Below are positions 27,324 through 36,620 of a stretch of 64,000 bases of DNA, in pieces. The translations under genes and the position numbers were made by a program. The notes under the pieces were generated by a model, which was given only the letters and a program-made list of their open reading frames with translations, did no database searches and was not told the DNA's origin. The first letter of the stretch is position 1, and each line of letters opens with the position of its first letter. Source of the stretch: Bacteriovoracaceae bacterium (GTDB lineage: Bacteria; Bdellovibrionota; Bacteriovoracia; Bacteriovoracales; Bacteriovoracaceae); contig JABIHA010000127.1 of NCBI GenBank assembly GCA_018649885.1, forward strand, positions 1 to 64,000. The letters run 5' to 3'.

Positions 27324-28151
27324 GTGAATTCATTAAAAAGAATTTTTATTGTCGGGTATTTAATGTCTCAAATGGGCAGTGTGATTTATTCGATTTATAA
27401 GCTGATTACAGGAAGCTCAGTTAATAGTTTTGGGCCTCCACTGCTTTCAGCTATATCTATAACTTTGTTCATTGGAAGCTTAATGCTCTTTCAAAAGACG
27501 GCCAGAACCAGTAGGTACCTTTGGTATTTGTGGCCAACCACAATTTTGGGCTGCTTTCTTTCCTATTGGTATTCTAATGAAGCTCTACCCATGGGCTTAT
27601 CCAGCGTTTCTGTACTGGGATTAATCCTCTATGTGTTTTGGTATTCAAATCTTTCTAAAAACGAAGGAAGGTTAAAAATAGGCCAGGTAATCCCAAGCTT
27701 CGAGCTCAGGGATTTAAATTCAAATGTTATTCAATCCTCTACTTTTCTAGGCCACAAAAACCTATTTCTCTTTTTTAGAGGAAATTGGTGTCCTCTATGC
27801 ATGGCCCAAATAAAAGAAGTTCAGGCCCACTATCAAAAAATTATTGGCAGTGGTTGTCAGATAAATTTGATCTCTCCCCAGTCCCAATCCCACACTCAAA
27901 GTTTGGCCCATAAGCTACAGGTTGATTTTAAGTTTTACAGAGACGAAAGTAGCGTTGCAGCGATCGCTCTGGGTATTAAGGCTCCAAAAAGTCTACCACT
28001 GGGAATGGAGCTGCTTGGATTCGACTCTGATACGGTGCTGCCAACTATCATCGTTACAGACGATGCTGGTAAGGTTATCTACTTTGATGTGGCGGATAAC
28101 TATAGAGTGAGACCAGGGACAGAAGAGTTTTTGAAATTTTTGAATATTTAA
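27324..28151 (+). CDS. Membrane-anchored peroxiredoxin-like protein
   Basis: 275 residues from GTG 27324, which has GGGAGA 7 bases upstream; a TTG at 27273 would add 17 residues. Three to four membrane helices (about 5-110) precede an AhpC/TSA-type thioredoxin fold with RGNWCPLCMAQ (Cys156, Cys159), FYRDES and the LPTIIVTDDAGKV strand. The CxxC in place of a single peroxidatic cysteine suggests disulphide exchange or bacterioferritin-comigratory-like peroxidase activity. Topology would decide which side it serves. Confidence 0.78.
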   Translation: MNSLKRIFIVGYLMSQMGSVIYSIYKLITGSSVNSFGPPLLSAISITLFIGSLMLFQKTARTSRYLWYLWPTTILGCFLSYWYSNEALPMGLSSVSVLGLILYVFWYSNLSKNEGRLKIGQVIPSFELRDLNSNVIQSSTFLGHKNLFLFFRGNWCPLCMAQIKEVQAHYQKIIGSGCQINLISPQSQSHTQSLAHKLQVDFKFYRDESSVAAIALGIKAPKSLPLGMELLGFDSDTVLPTIIVTDDAGKVIYFDVADNYRVRPGTEEFLKFLNI

Positions 28152-28267
28152 ATTAGAGACTTTATCTCACAAATTCTTTCAATGTATCAGAGCATAATAG
28201 TTGCCTAGACTTCTGAGTCATCTGAGCTACAATTTCAAAAAAATTTTTCGACACAGGAATTTTGCTC

Positions 28268-29842
28268 ATGAAACAACTGCTCATTTTTTTATTTCTACTG
28301 CCTTGCGCCTTTGGTGCTGACCTCAAAGAAATTCTCTCCTTTGAACTTGGTACCACAATAAGTTGCGCACATTTAAATGAGAACGGAGCACACTCAATTG
28401 TTTGTGAGGGACTTTCTGTAGATAAATTTAAACTCCCAGCTAGTATGAATAATCCAGATATGTTCTCTGTTGGATTTAACCATCTCTGTGCAACCAAAGG
28501 TTCAAAACTTGTTTGTACAGGCCCTGGACTTAGTATTTCTAGGTCTGTTAGCTCTCCATCTCAGCTCAGCTCGGGCAAAGGTTTTGCTTGTCTTCAGGAG
28601 AGTGGAAACCTTGTATGTTTTGGTTCAAAAAAGAGCAGTCGTCTTAGCACTCCTAGCATAAGATCAGTGAAGAAGATTAGTCTTGCTGATTCCCATGGCT
28701 GTGCGCTCGACGAGTACGCGGCTGGTAAGAATAGAGTTGTATGCTGGGGAGATACAAGGTTCGGCAAAGTTGATGTGCCGGCGATGGTGAACCCTGTAGA
28801 TATATCAGTAGGTAGGGCGTTCAGCTGTGCCATTGATCAAGTATCAAAAGATATTAGAACTATTAGATGTTGGGGAAAGAATGACAAGGGCCAATCTTCT
28901 CCAGTTCTCGCCAACTACCCACTTTCACTAACAACTGGAAAAGAGCACGGCTGTGTAATTGATCAGAAAAATCACTGGGGTGAAACAAAAGTTCTTTGCT
29001 GGGGCTCTAACCAATATGGCCAATTAAACATCCCAGTTATTAAAGACAAAGATCCACTGCTTGTAAGATCAGCAAGCTATTATAACTGTATTTATTTTGA
29101 AGACCATGGCATCGAGTGCTTTGGTGGTGATGATTTTGGACAACTTGGAATTTCCAGTTGGCTCTTTGGTTTCACACCAAATGCAAAAATTCTTTCCAGA
29201 AAAATTAACACCAGAAAAGCAGGTGTTGCCTTATTTTATAACCCTTCCAATGTAGATGTGGTTAAGACAAAAGATGGCGAGGCCTATAATGCCAAAAACT
29301 ATATAGAGAAAAATACCAAAAGAAAGCTGACCACTTTTACAGATATGTCTGAAACAAAACTTAAAGGCGTACTTGCTACTAATGGAACACTAGTATTTCC
29401 AGAGTTTGAAAAAGGAAGTTTAACTTTAGGAAGTAATCAAACCAAGATGATACAAAAATGGCTGAAGGCAGGTAATAGCATTATTGTTATGGGCGGAAAT
29501 TATAATCTCAATTTTGCTAAAGTAGTGACAGGCTCTGGTGTCACAAAGACCTATCGTTCAGGCACTGTGAATTACGATGCTACAGCAGCAAAAAACACGC
29601 CCTTTCAAGGAAAAGCGAAGACTCTTCCCAATCCAAGTGATTCATCTAATCGTATGACCCTAGGGAGCTTACCGGCCACGGCTAAGGCCATATACAAGGA
29701 AGGAGTAAGTGCAGGGGTGGTTCTATTCAAAACTGGCAAAGGCCACGTGGTTTACCTTTGCTGGGATTGGTATAATGCAAAGCCTGTGGGGGCAATGGAC
29801 GGTGGTTGGCTTGACGTTTTCGGTGAAGCCCTACGACTTTAA
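28268..29842 (+). CDS. Secreted RCC1-like repeat protein with C-terminal amidotransferase-like domain
   Basis: 524 residues from ATG 28268 (a TTG at 28262 also possible). Signal peptide MKQLLIFLFLLPCAFGA. Residues about 60-300 contain RCC1-like blades of the bacterial secreted type, each with a cysteine and CWG: VVCWGDTRFGKVDVP, IRCWGKNDKGQSSP, VLCWGSNQYGQLNIP, IECFGGDDFGQLGI. Residues about 315-524 form a Rossmann-like domain with VALFYNPSN, GNSIIVMGGNYN and GKGHVVYLCWDWY, resembling class I glutamine-amidotransferase folds without an obvious catalytic triad. The 3' end overlaps pepF by 12 bases. Confidence 0.75.
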   Translation: MKQLLIFLFLLPCAFGADLKEILSFELGTTISCAHLNENGAHSIVCEGLSVDKFKLPASMNNPDMFSVGFNHLCATKGSKLVCTGPGLSISRSVSSPSQLSSGKGFACLQESGNLVCFGSKKSSRLSTPSIRSVKKISLADSHGCALDEYAAGKNRVVCWGDTRFGKVDVPAMVNPVDISVGRAFSCAIDQVSKDIRTIRCWGKNDKGQSSPVLANYPLSLTTGKEHGCVIDQKNHWGETKVLCWGSNQYGQLNIPVIKDKDPLLVRSASYYNCIYFEDHGIECFGGDDFGQLGISSWLFGFTPNAKILSRKINTRKAGVALFYNPSNVDVVKTKDGEAYNAKNYIEKNTKRKLTTFTDMSETKLKGVLATNGTLVFPEFEKGSLTLGSNQTKMIQKWLKAGNSIIVMGGNYNLNFAKVVTGSGVTKTYRSGTVNYDATAAKNTPFQGKAKTLPNPSDSSNRMTLGSLPATAKAIYKEGVSAGVVLFKTGKGHVVYLCWDWYNAKPVGAMDGGWLDVFGEALRL

Positions 29843-31663
29843 CATGCTTTCAAAGCGGTCGATGCTTTTTTCGACAGTTTTTAAACTACCCAGCCAAAAT
29901 GACGGCGCTTCAATATCTTCATTAAAATATTTTGTTATAAGAGATTCGGCACTCATAGTGCCAGTGTCTCTTAATATTTTTTTATAGAGACCCCGAAAAT
30001 CATCACCATATTTTTCTTTTTTATCATAAATGCCCAAGCTAAATAAATAACCAAATAGATAGGGGTAGTTGTAAAAAGAAATTGAAGAAAGAGAGAAGTG
30101 CATTTTGGTGGCCCAAAACATTGGGTCATATTCTGATAGAGTATTTTCATACCACAACTTCCAAGATTCATTCATCATGGTCTTTAACTCACTTGGATCA
30201 AGAGTCGCTGATTGTCTTGCTTCAACGAATCTCTTTTCAAACTCAAATCTGGCGGGGATATTAATTAACATTCTAGAAGCACTAACAGCGTCTTCCCAGC
30301 ACATTTCAAATTTCTCACTTTCATTTTGCCCGTGCGTGTACAGATAGTCTCTTACAAGTGTTTCAGCAAAGATTGACGCTGTTTCAGCTAAGGTCATGGA
30401 GTAGGCAATATGACTGAGTGGCATGTCTTTCATGATCCAGTTGTGATAGGCGTGTCCAAGCTCATGTGCCAGGATAACAACAGAAGTCATGGTCCCATTA
30501 AAAGTCATAAACACTCTAGGATTTCTAGTTGTATAAAACTTAGTACAGTAGGCACCTGGGTTTCTGTTTTCACTTGGCCGTGCATCTATCCAACCATTTT
30601 TGTGCATAAGTCTGGCAAATTCTCCCATTTCTGGATCAAACTCAGAAAAAGCACCCGCTATGATATCCATTGCCTCACCAAAGCCAAGAAGTGTGCTCTC
30701 GCTTTCATTACAAGGAGTAGGAGCAGATAGGTCCCATGGGCCTAGCTTTTCAAGCTGTAGTGTCTCTGCCATACCTTCCAAAGCACGCTGACCAATCCGT
30801 CTATTTTCATAAGTTGTAGTAAGCAGTGTATCTAGGGTCTTTCTAGTTATTCGAGATTGATGGCAAGACACATCTAAGTAGTGCAGATCTTTTTTATTAG
30901 ACCTTATAGTTCTATCATCACTCCTCCAACCATTGATATTATTTAAAATTGCAGCTGCACTACATTCGTGGACACTCCAGGACTGCTGAATGGATCTCCA
31001 GGCTTTTTCTCTAAGCGTTCGATTTCCCTCTGTCAGCATGCTAGCAGCTTGTGCGTAGCCCGTATCCTGACCATCGATAGAACACTTAAGACTTCCGGCC
31101 AAATCAGAGTACAATTTACCCCAGGCCTGAACCCCACTCTTTGAAAATGTAGAAATGAGAGATTCCTCTGTTGTACTCAAGAGGTGATCGCTCATTATTC
31201 TTTCTCTGTGAATCAGGAAATCTCTTTGTTTTATGGTTTCATTTTTTAGAAGAATACCGAGTTGGTCTTCTCCAATCCTACTGATAAATATATCGAATGC
31301 AGCTAAATTATTATTAAATTTGGAGTATAGCTCGGTAAGGCGGTCTCTTAGTTTCTTGGCACTACCATTTTGTGAGTTGGTGCTAAGAAGACATCTACTA
31401 AAAGTTGAAAGAGTACCTAAAATAGTATGGAATTCTTCTGCTTGAATATAAATTTGGCTAATTATGGGAGTGATCTCATCAATTTGTGAATTTTCTAGAT
31501 GACTAATATCCGCCAGAAGTGCATCCACTGGTTCCACTAATTTTCTTAGATCTTCATTTTTCTTCGAGAGTATCAGAAGGTCACTTTCAATCTTTGGGTC
31601 ATCTAGGTCCCTATAAATATTAGTGTTATTCCATTGGGGGCAATCAGTGATTTGTTCTTTCAT
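29831..31663 (-). CDS. M3-family oligoendopeptidase F-like peptidase
   Basis: 610 residues, no signal peptide, so cytoplasmic. VVILAHELGHAYH (His400, Glu401, His404) with SMTLAETASIFAET providing the third glutamate is the M3B zinc site. It would degrade short peptides, useful in a peptide-consuming organism. Length and helical N-terminal domain fit PepF. The 3' end overlaps the convergent RCC1-like gene. Confidence 0.9.
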   Translation of the reverse strand: MKEQITDCPQWNNTNIYRDLDDPKIESDLLILSKKNEDLRKLVEPVDALLADISHLENSQIDEITPIISQIYIQAEEFHTILGTLSTFSRCLLSTNSQNGSAKKLRDRLTELYSKFNNNLAAFDIFISRIGEDQLGILLKNETIKQRDFLIHRERIMSDHLLSTTEESLISTFSKSGVQAWGKLYSDLAGSLKCSIDGQDTGYAQAASMLTEGNRTLREKAWRSIQQSWSVHECSAAAILNNINGWRSDDRTIRSNKKDLHYLDVSCHQSRITRKTLDTLLTTTYENRRIGQRALEGMAETLQLEKLGPWDLSAPTPCNESESTLLGFGEAMDIIAGAFSEFDPEMGEFARLMHKNGWIDARPSENRNPGAYCTKFYTTRNPRVFMTFNGTMTSVVILAHELGHAYHNWIMKDMPLSHIAYSMTLAETASIFAETLVRDYLYTHGQNESEKFEMCWEDAVSASRMLINIPARFEFEKRFVEARQSATLDPSELKTMMNESWKLWYENTLSEYDPMFWATKMHFSLSSISFYNYPYLFGYLFSLGIYDKKEKYGDDFRGLYKKILRDTGTMSAESLITKYFNEDIEAPSFWLGSLKTVEKSIDRFESMLKS

Positions 31664-31827
31664 GAGGGTTTCCAGTGTCTAATTGAATAGGGATTGTATC
31701 AATTTTTCCATTCATTGCCTAGCGATTGGTTCCTGAAGGGAACCATATGTGGGCAATTATTCGCTTTTTATTGCCATTGAGATCAATTAAGAATGTCTCA
31801 GTCAATTACTCAAAAAAGGGAGTTACC

Positions 31828-32535
31828 ATGTATAAGACAATTTTTTTATTTTTATTTGCTTGCAGCGCTTTTGCTGCAGATGCCCCTCCTACTCAGGAGC
31901 AGGTTACAAAATTACTAAGCAGCAATGCCAATGCTTTTTTAAAAGAGCATGTTCTAGATTTTACTAGTGGCAAAAAAGTTGTTTATAGAGCGGAGCTTCG
32001 ATTTAAATATGAAGATCAAAAGGTTGGAGAAAATCTCTATGAAAAATCTATGTATTTAACAGGAACTGTATTTGAAGAAAGAGGGGTCAAGGTATTTAGA
32101 TTTACAAATGAGCTTGGACGTGGTTTGAGTTTCTATAAAATTTCTCATAAGGATCAAATCATAGTTAACCTTAATTCAGTTGTTCCTGGCCCTTTGGGTA
32201 AGCTTTCACCTTACGGTGCATTTATAGAAACATCTGATATTGAAATTAAAAGACAAAGTGATGAAGACAGCTTTGATGAGGATATTTCTCAGCTATCGTT
32301 TAAGGATATTCCTTTTCAATTGCTTGTAGGTGATATTAACCATCCTGATCTAGGTAGGGATAAGGGGCTTGTAAGTTTGTCCATATTTCGAATTGCGCCT
32401 GATGAGTTAAATTATGAAAGTATTAGGGCGGTAAACAGCCATTTAGTTTCAATGCACTTAAAAAAGAGAACCCATTTATCAAAGGGGAAAAAGACAATAG
32501 GCTGTCGAGGTTATTTAATATGCACTACCTTATAA
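31828..32535 (+). CDS. Secreted protein, zero-frame product ending early after an A AAA AAG heptamer
   Basis: 235 residues from ATG 31828 (AAGGGAG upstream); the frame is open back to 31726 but the signal peptide MYKTIFLFLFACSAFA sets the start. Mature protein is beta-rich, unknown family. After residue 213 the zero frame gives a basic, cysteine-containing tail of low credibility. At 32460-32466 the sequence TTA AAA AAG is a -1 slippery site; a -1 shift joins the frame that is open to 32738, adding about 90 residues (see separate entries). Either a frameshifting gene, a frameshift mutation, or a base error. Confidence 0.65.
   Translation: MYKTIFLFLFACSAFAADAPPTQEQVTKLLSSNANAFLKEHVLDFTSGKKVVYRAELRFKYEDQKVGENLYEKSMYLTGTVFEERGVKVFRFTNELGRGLSFYKISHKDQIIVNLNSVVPGPLGKLSPYGAFIETSDIEIKRQSDEDSFDEDISQLSFKDIPFQLLVGDINHPDLGRDKGLVSLSIFRIAPDELNYESIRAVNSHLVSMHLKKRTHLSKGKKTIGCRGYLICTTL
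32460..32466 (+). other. Slippery heptamer A AAA AAG (possible -1 frameshift site)
   Basis: In the frame of the 31828 gene the codons are TTA AAA AAG, the same heptamer used in E. coli dnaX. The -1 frame from here begins GAG AAC CCA and is open for 90 codons. Small hairpins such as CCC-N10-GGG follow, but no strong stimulatory structure is obvious. Confidence 0.5.
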
Positions 32536-32738
32536 ATAAGCCACAGGATATTTTGGTAGGCGAGAGCTATTTTAGCGATGAAAGTTGTACTCCTCACATT
32601 TCAGCAGTTGTCAGGTGCTATGCTAAAGCCTCTTTCCATTTCGAACTTCCTTTTGGATTTCTATCAAAATCGAGGGCCACACTTGGGGGAATGACTAAAT
32701 TTGAAATTAGTAAAAAAATTAAATGCCTTGGCTGGTAA
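32520..32738 (+). CDS. C-terminal part of the 31828 gene in the -1 frame (or separate small ORF)
   Basis: The frame is open from the slippery site at 32466 to the stop at 32738, while an ATG at 32520 would give 72 residues. It has no signal peptide, although its neighbours on both sides are exported, and contains two cysteines (ESCTPHI, VRCYAK) and FELPFGF. A GAGG 10 bases before the ATG allows an independent gene, but continuity with the preceding secreted protein is more plausible. Confidence 0.45.
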   Translation: MHYLINKPQDILVGESYFSDESCTPHISAVVRCYAKASFHFELPFGFLSKSRATLGGMTKFEISKKIKCLGW

Positions 32739-32862
32739 TTGCCCAAATTGTAATTTTTTCATGGTTCATAGTCCGCAAATTGTTCACAGCATTCAATATC
32801 TCCTTTGATCTGGAGAGTTCCTATAATAAAGATAAGTAACATCAAATTAAAAAGGACCAATT

Positions 32863-33249
32863 ATGCGGATTTTGTTTACTACCATGATATTTCTATTTTC
32901 TACTTCGATTTTCGCCCAAGACAGTCGTGAGTGCATAATAGATGACATCGTAGGAGTGGATGCATTGGCCCAATATCTTGAAGATGGCGTTTGTCCTACA
33001 GGCAGTGAGGAGTCTTATCTGGCCTTTTGTGATGCTATAGACTGTGTTCACTTAAGGAATTTAGAAAGCGAAACACCGGAGCACTCAGTTTCACCTGCTC
33101 ATGTGGCCATTGATGTTGAAGTTGATCCCAGTGTCACTATTGTAAAAGGAAAATCAGTAAAACCAGTAAAACAAATGACTCAATTTGAAAAAGATCTAGA
33201 GTTATTAAAGAAGGCCTACCCAAATCATTGGGTCTCAATGGGGCCTTAA
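32863..33249 (+). CDS. Small secreted protein, unknown function
   Basis: 128 residues; ATG preceded by AAGGA. Signal peptide MRILFTTMIFLFSTSIFA. Four cysteines are close together (RECIID, GVCPTG, AFCDAIDCVH), followed by a lysine/valine linker and a short helical end. I do not recognise it. Confidence 0.7.
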   Translation: MRILFTTMIFLFSTSIFAQDSRECIIDDIVGVDALAQYLEDGVCPTGSEESYLAFCDAIDCVHLRNLESETPEHSVSPAHVAIDVEVDPSVTIVKGKSVKPVKQMTQFEKDLELLKKAYPNHWVSMGP

Positions 33250-33334
33250 AGAGTTTAATTAGCGCTCAGTTTGTAAAAAAATCGTAGAAATTCAATGTAT
33301 CCATTTGATAATACAGCCACCTGTTAAAAAATAG

Positions 33335-33364
33335 ACAGGGCCGGAAAAGTTACACTTTCCCTGT
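33335..33364. repeat. Imperfect palindrome upstream of the 33458 gene
   Basis: ACAGGG-CC-GGAAAAGT and ACTTTCC-CTGT surround a TAC loop. It has no T run and lies 94 bases before the next start, so an operator or leader hairpin is possible. Confidence 0.35.
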
Positions 33365-33457
33365 TTCCGAAAATCGTCCGCCTGTACCATAGTTCATAAG
33401 AAAACTATTTAAAAATTGGTAAATAAAAATGATTTGTGTCAAATCGAGGAGATTAAA

Positions 33458-35563
33458 ATGAAACAATCAATTGGACCGTTTATCGCACTAAGCTTGATAT
33501 TATCAGGTGGGTTAAGTGCTGCTGAACAAAAGAAAGCAGACATTATTCTTAAAGAGTCTAGAACTTTTAAGATGGTAACCCCACTAGTCTTAGCTCATAA
33601 AGAAGATCTATTAGAAGAAGAAAGAAATCCATGGATAACAGTTTTTGAAGGCTCTGATAAATATGAGGCTAAAGTAATTACTCCAGTAAATAGCGCTGAG
33701 GTTACCTGTACAATTAAAGGTGGCAAAGCGGGAGATTCAATTTCTGAAACTCAGCAAAGTTTTTCACCTATTGCTGGTGAAATAGTGCAATGTAGACAGC
33801 CAATAACATCAAAAAAACTTTATACTGACTTGGTTGTAAGTTATGAGTTGAAAAAAGTTTCAGCTAAAAGTGAAGATGTTGATCAAGAACTTCATAGTGT
33901 AGGCACTGTTGTAAAGGAAGAGATTGAAAAAGATCAGCTTTCTTCAATGGCAGTTCTGTTAATGGAAGCCTCAAAATTTAACCCAATTGCTGATTTTTCT
34001 AGAGAATGGAAAGTTCACAATAAAGATGTGGAAATCGTTACATTGAAAGAAGGCGAAATTCTAATTTATAGAGGTGCCGAAGGTCAATGGACAAAAAAGA
34101 CACCTAGAATTCACAAATATAGTCAAAGAGAAGGTGCGCTTAAGCCTTTCACAAAAGGATTTTTAAAAGATATCTTTTCAAGTGATAAAGTCACTTTCGG
34201 TCCAGATGGTGATAGCAATAGATTAGCAAGAAGAAAGCAATCAAGACTTCCTTTTCCTGAAGCTAATCCATATAGTGTTGCTTGTGGTCAGTATGATTAC
34301 TACTCAGTATATAAAGGGCTAGCATTTACAGGTGCTAATACTCAAATTCAAATTCATCAAAACTCTGAGCTTAAGCATGTATGTGCAGTAAATGATAATG
34401 CTCGCGCTCTTAAGCTAAACGAAGAAGAAAATGGCTTTACAATAAAAGGTTATCTTTTCAAAAAATCTGATCTTAAAGATAGAATTGATGCCATGGTAGC
34501 AGACCTAGAAGCAAGTAGAGAAATGCTCGAAAGAGAAATGAATGAAGATAACAGATCTGAAGTGACTGGTATTATTAGCTCACTTCTGGCAGCGAATGGC
34601 AGAATGTTTAAAAAAGTAGAACAATCTGTTTTTGACATATCAATGGAACAAGTCGCAGTTGCGGTTGCAGGTAGAGACGAAGCTGCCGCCGGTAGAGTTG
34701 CTGCTGCTGAAGAAGCTGCTGAACAAAGAAGAGTAGAGCTTGAAGCAGAAGCAGCACAAGCACTGGAAGAAACAAAAAGAAAAGAAGCTGAAGCTGCTCT
34801 TGAGATGGCAGAAATGAAGCGTCGAATTCACAGACTTGAAGCAAACAGGTATTTCCCTGAAAGTGAAACTATCACTGGAACTTACAAGACAATGAAAGTG
34901 ACTCTTGTACCTCAAAATATTGATGGTAAAGTTGGTTATCAACTTGTAAGTGAGAGGCTTTTTGATTCTCCCAATAGTGATGGTGAAATTTCAGTAGAGT
35001 TTAAGTTTTTACCAGCTGAGCATATTTTTAATACTCAAATTGATTTCAGCGATGATGTTGAGAGTCGTGAATTCAGCATCTGCCCTGCATGGCTTGATGA
35101 GGGATTTAGTAACAATATCTTAGGTAAGATTACAGAACTTTCAATTAAGGAAGATGGCTCAGGTGTAGTTTCAGTATTGAAATCACATATTCGACCATAC
35201 GAAACATACAAATGTACTTCAGCAAAAAATAACTTTTCTATTGGTAAGTCAACTAGAAGAGAAAGCTATGAATTTTGCTATGTAGGAGCTGTTTCTGAAG
35301 AAGGTACAGAGCTTGTAGTAACACCAGATTTGATTAGAGCTGTATACGATTCGGATAATACAGCTGTTAACTACACAAAAACTGTAATGGCCGATTCTAG
35401 TGAAGAGCCACATGGTTTTTTCACGATGGAGCCACTTACTTATACTGTGTCTGAAGGTCAACAACATGTTACTGGTCAACCCTACTGTGTTAGTGCTGAC
35501 AACATCGTCGAGTTTGATCCATCACTGTTGGTTCAACCAAACCTTGATAGAATTGAAGAATAA
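33458..35563 (+). CDS. Large secreted protein with central coiled coil
   Basis: 701 residues from ATG 33458, with GAGGAG 6 bases upstream; 14 further in-frame codons precede it. Signal peptide MKQSIGPFIALSLILSGGLSA. The N-terminal part is beta-type with paired cysteines (VTCTIKG, VQCRQP). Residues about 338-366 and 402-465 are strongly heptad-like, the latter rich in alanine, glutamate and arginine, forming a coiled coil. A C-terminal beta-type domain with several cysteines follows. No known family; a periplasmic or surface structural protein is a guess. Ends at a strong terminator. Confidence 0.75.
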   Translation: MKQSIGPFIALSLILSGGLSAAEQKKADIILKESRTFKMVTPLVLAHKEDLLEEERNPWITVFEGSDKYEAKVITPVNSAEVTCTIKGGKAGDSISETQQSFSPIAGEIVQCRQPITSKKLYTDLVVSYELKKVSAKSEDVDQELHSVGTVVKEEIEKDQLSSMAVLLMEASKFNPIADFSREWKVHNKDVEIVTLKEGEILIYRGAEGQWTKKTPRIHKYSQREGALKPFTKGFLKDIFSSDKVTFGPDGDSNRLARRKQSRLPFPEANPYSVACGQYDYYSVYKGLAFTGANTQIQIHQNSELKHVCAVNDNARALKLNEEENGFTIKGYLFKKSDLKDRIDAMVADLEASREMLEREMNEDNRSEVTGIISSLLAANGRMFKKVEQSVFDISMEQVAVAVAGRDEAAAGRVAAAEEAAEQRRVELEAEAAQALEETKRKEAEAALEMAEMKRRIHRLEANRYFPESETITGTYKTMKVTLVPQNIDGKVGYQLVSERLFDSPNSDGEISVEFKFLPAEHIFNTQIDFSDDVESREFSICPAWLDEGFSNNILGKITELSIKEDGSGVVSVLKSHIRPYETYKCTSAKNNFSIGKSTRRESYEFCYVGAVSEEGTELVVTPDLIRAVYDSDNTAVNYTKTVMADSSEEPHGFFTMEPLTYTVSEGQQHVTGQPYCVSADNIVEFDPSLLVQPNLDRIEE

Positions 35564-35581
35564 AAAAACAAAAATAGTTGT

Positions 35582-35612
35582 AAGGGGCCTTTTTCCAGGG
35601 CCCTTTTTTTTT
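35582..35612 (+). terminator. Rho-independent terminator
   Basis: AAGGGGCC and GGGCCCTT form a stem around a TTTTTCCA loop, followed by nine T. Confidence 0.85.
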
Positions 35613-35890
35613 AGAAAATTTAATTTATCAAAATGAGGCTTCAGATTTCCTGATGGAAGTCATTGGATTTTGGCTAAAATAACAAAGCATTATTTATTTA
35701 CTAAAATTAAAACATACTAAGTCCAATATTTTCTCAATGATTTCAGGAACTAAAAAAAATAAATACAATTCATTTATAATTTGAAGTAGATTTCAGTTTT
35801 AATAATCATTATTTCAATCAATACAATACGCACCAAGTCCCCTAAATATTTAGTTTATCAAATGGAAATTTTTATCCGAATAGAGTAGAT
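35613..35890. other. AT-rich leader before the chemotaxis operon
   Basis: About 280 very AT-rich bases between the terminator and cheA, with no open frame of note. It must hold the promoter of the chemotaxis operon, but I cannot identify a specific -35/-10 or sigma-28 or sigma-54 site with confidence. Confidence 0.4.
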
Positions 35891-36430
35891 ATGGAAAACT
35901 TTGAACTTGAATTAAAAGAAGACTTTCTTATTGAGGCCCTTGAGCTTATGGCAGAAGCCGAAGCTTCTTTTTTGCGTCTTGAATCTGATAGGGCTAACCT
36001 AAGCCTTTTAGATGAAATCTTTCGATTAGCACATAATCTAAAGGGAACATCAAAAGCCGTTGGGTTTGAGCAGTTGGCAGATATCACGCACGTAGCTGAG
36101 AATGTCTTAACTAAATTAAAAAATAGAGAGCTACAAGTCACAGATGGTACAATTTCTGTGTTACTAGAATTCAAAGATAAAGTCAGTGAAATTATCGAAG
36201 GGCTAAAAGGTAACTTCGATGCAACTTTTGTTGTCGATTCTACTATTGAGCGTCTGGAACTTGCCTCAAAAGCTGGAAACAAAGAATTGAATCCAATTTG
36301 TGAAAGCAGTCCTATCTTAAATAATGAGCCCGCAGTTAGCGAAGTCGCCCTTGAGTCTCTTAGAGAATATGGCCTAGTCGATGAAGCAGCTATGAAGGAA
36401 TTGGAGAGTTGTAGATCCGAAAAAAAATGA
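35891..36430 (+). CDS. cheA: CheA N-terminal part (Hpt domain), broken at an A8 run
   Basis: 179 residues before an early stop. The P1 phosphotransfer domain is intact: LAHNLKGTSKAVGF with phospho-acceptor His48. A linker follows, and the frame ends at RSEKK-stop within a run of eight A (36420-36427). If one A were absent the frame would read EKNDVAPQV and run on through the linker into the dimerisation domain of the next entry. So this and 36621-37754 are one cheA gene disrupted by a one-base change. The histidine kinase transfers phosphate to CheY-type and CheB receivers. Confidence 0.8.
   Translation: MENFELELKEDFLIEALELMAEAEASFLRLESDRANLSLLDEIFRLAHNLKGTSKAVGFEQLADITHVAENVLTKLKNRELQVTDGTISVLLEFKDKVSEIIEGLKGNFDATFVVDSTIERLELASKAGNKELNPICESSPILNNEPAVSEVALESLREYGLVDEAAMKELESCRSEKK
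36420..36427 (+). other. Poly-A run (A8) at the cheA frame break
   Basis: Eight consecutive A. With seven the two halves of cheA are in frame. Candidate for replication slippage (phase variation), RNA polymerase slippage, or a sequencing error. Confidence 0.75.
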
Positions 36431-36620
36431 TGTTGCTCCACAGGTCACACAACAATCTGTATCAAATGAAATTAATGTTACAGATTCTCAAGCTCCACCA
36501 TCGGAGCCTCCATCAGGTAATACCAAAAAACCTCAGAGAAGCATAAGGGATGATGAGAGTATAAGGGTTAAATTATCGAGAATCGATGAGCTTAATAATA
36601 TTGTTGGAGAGCTGGTTATA

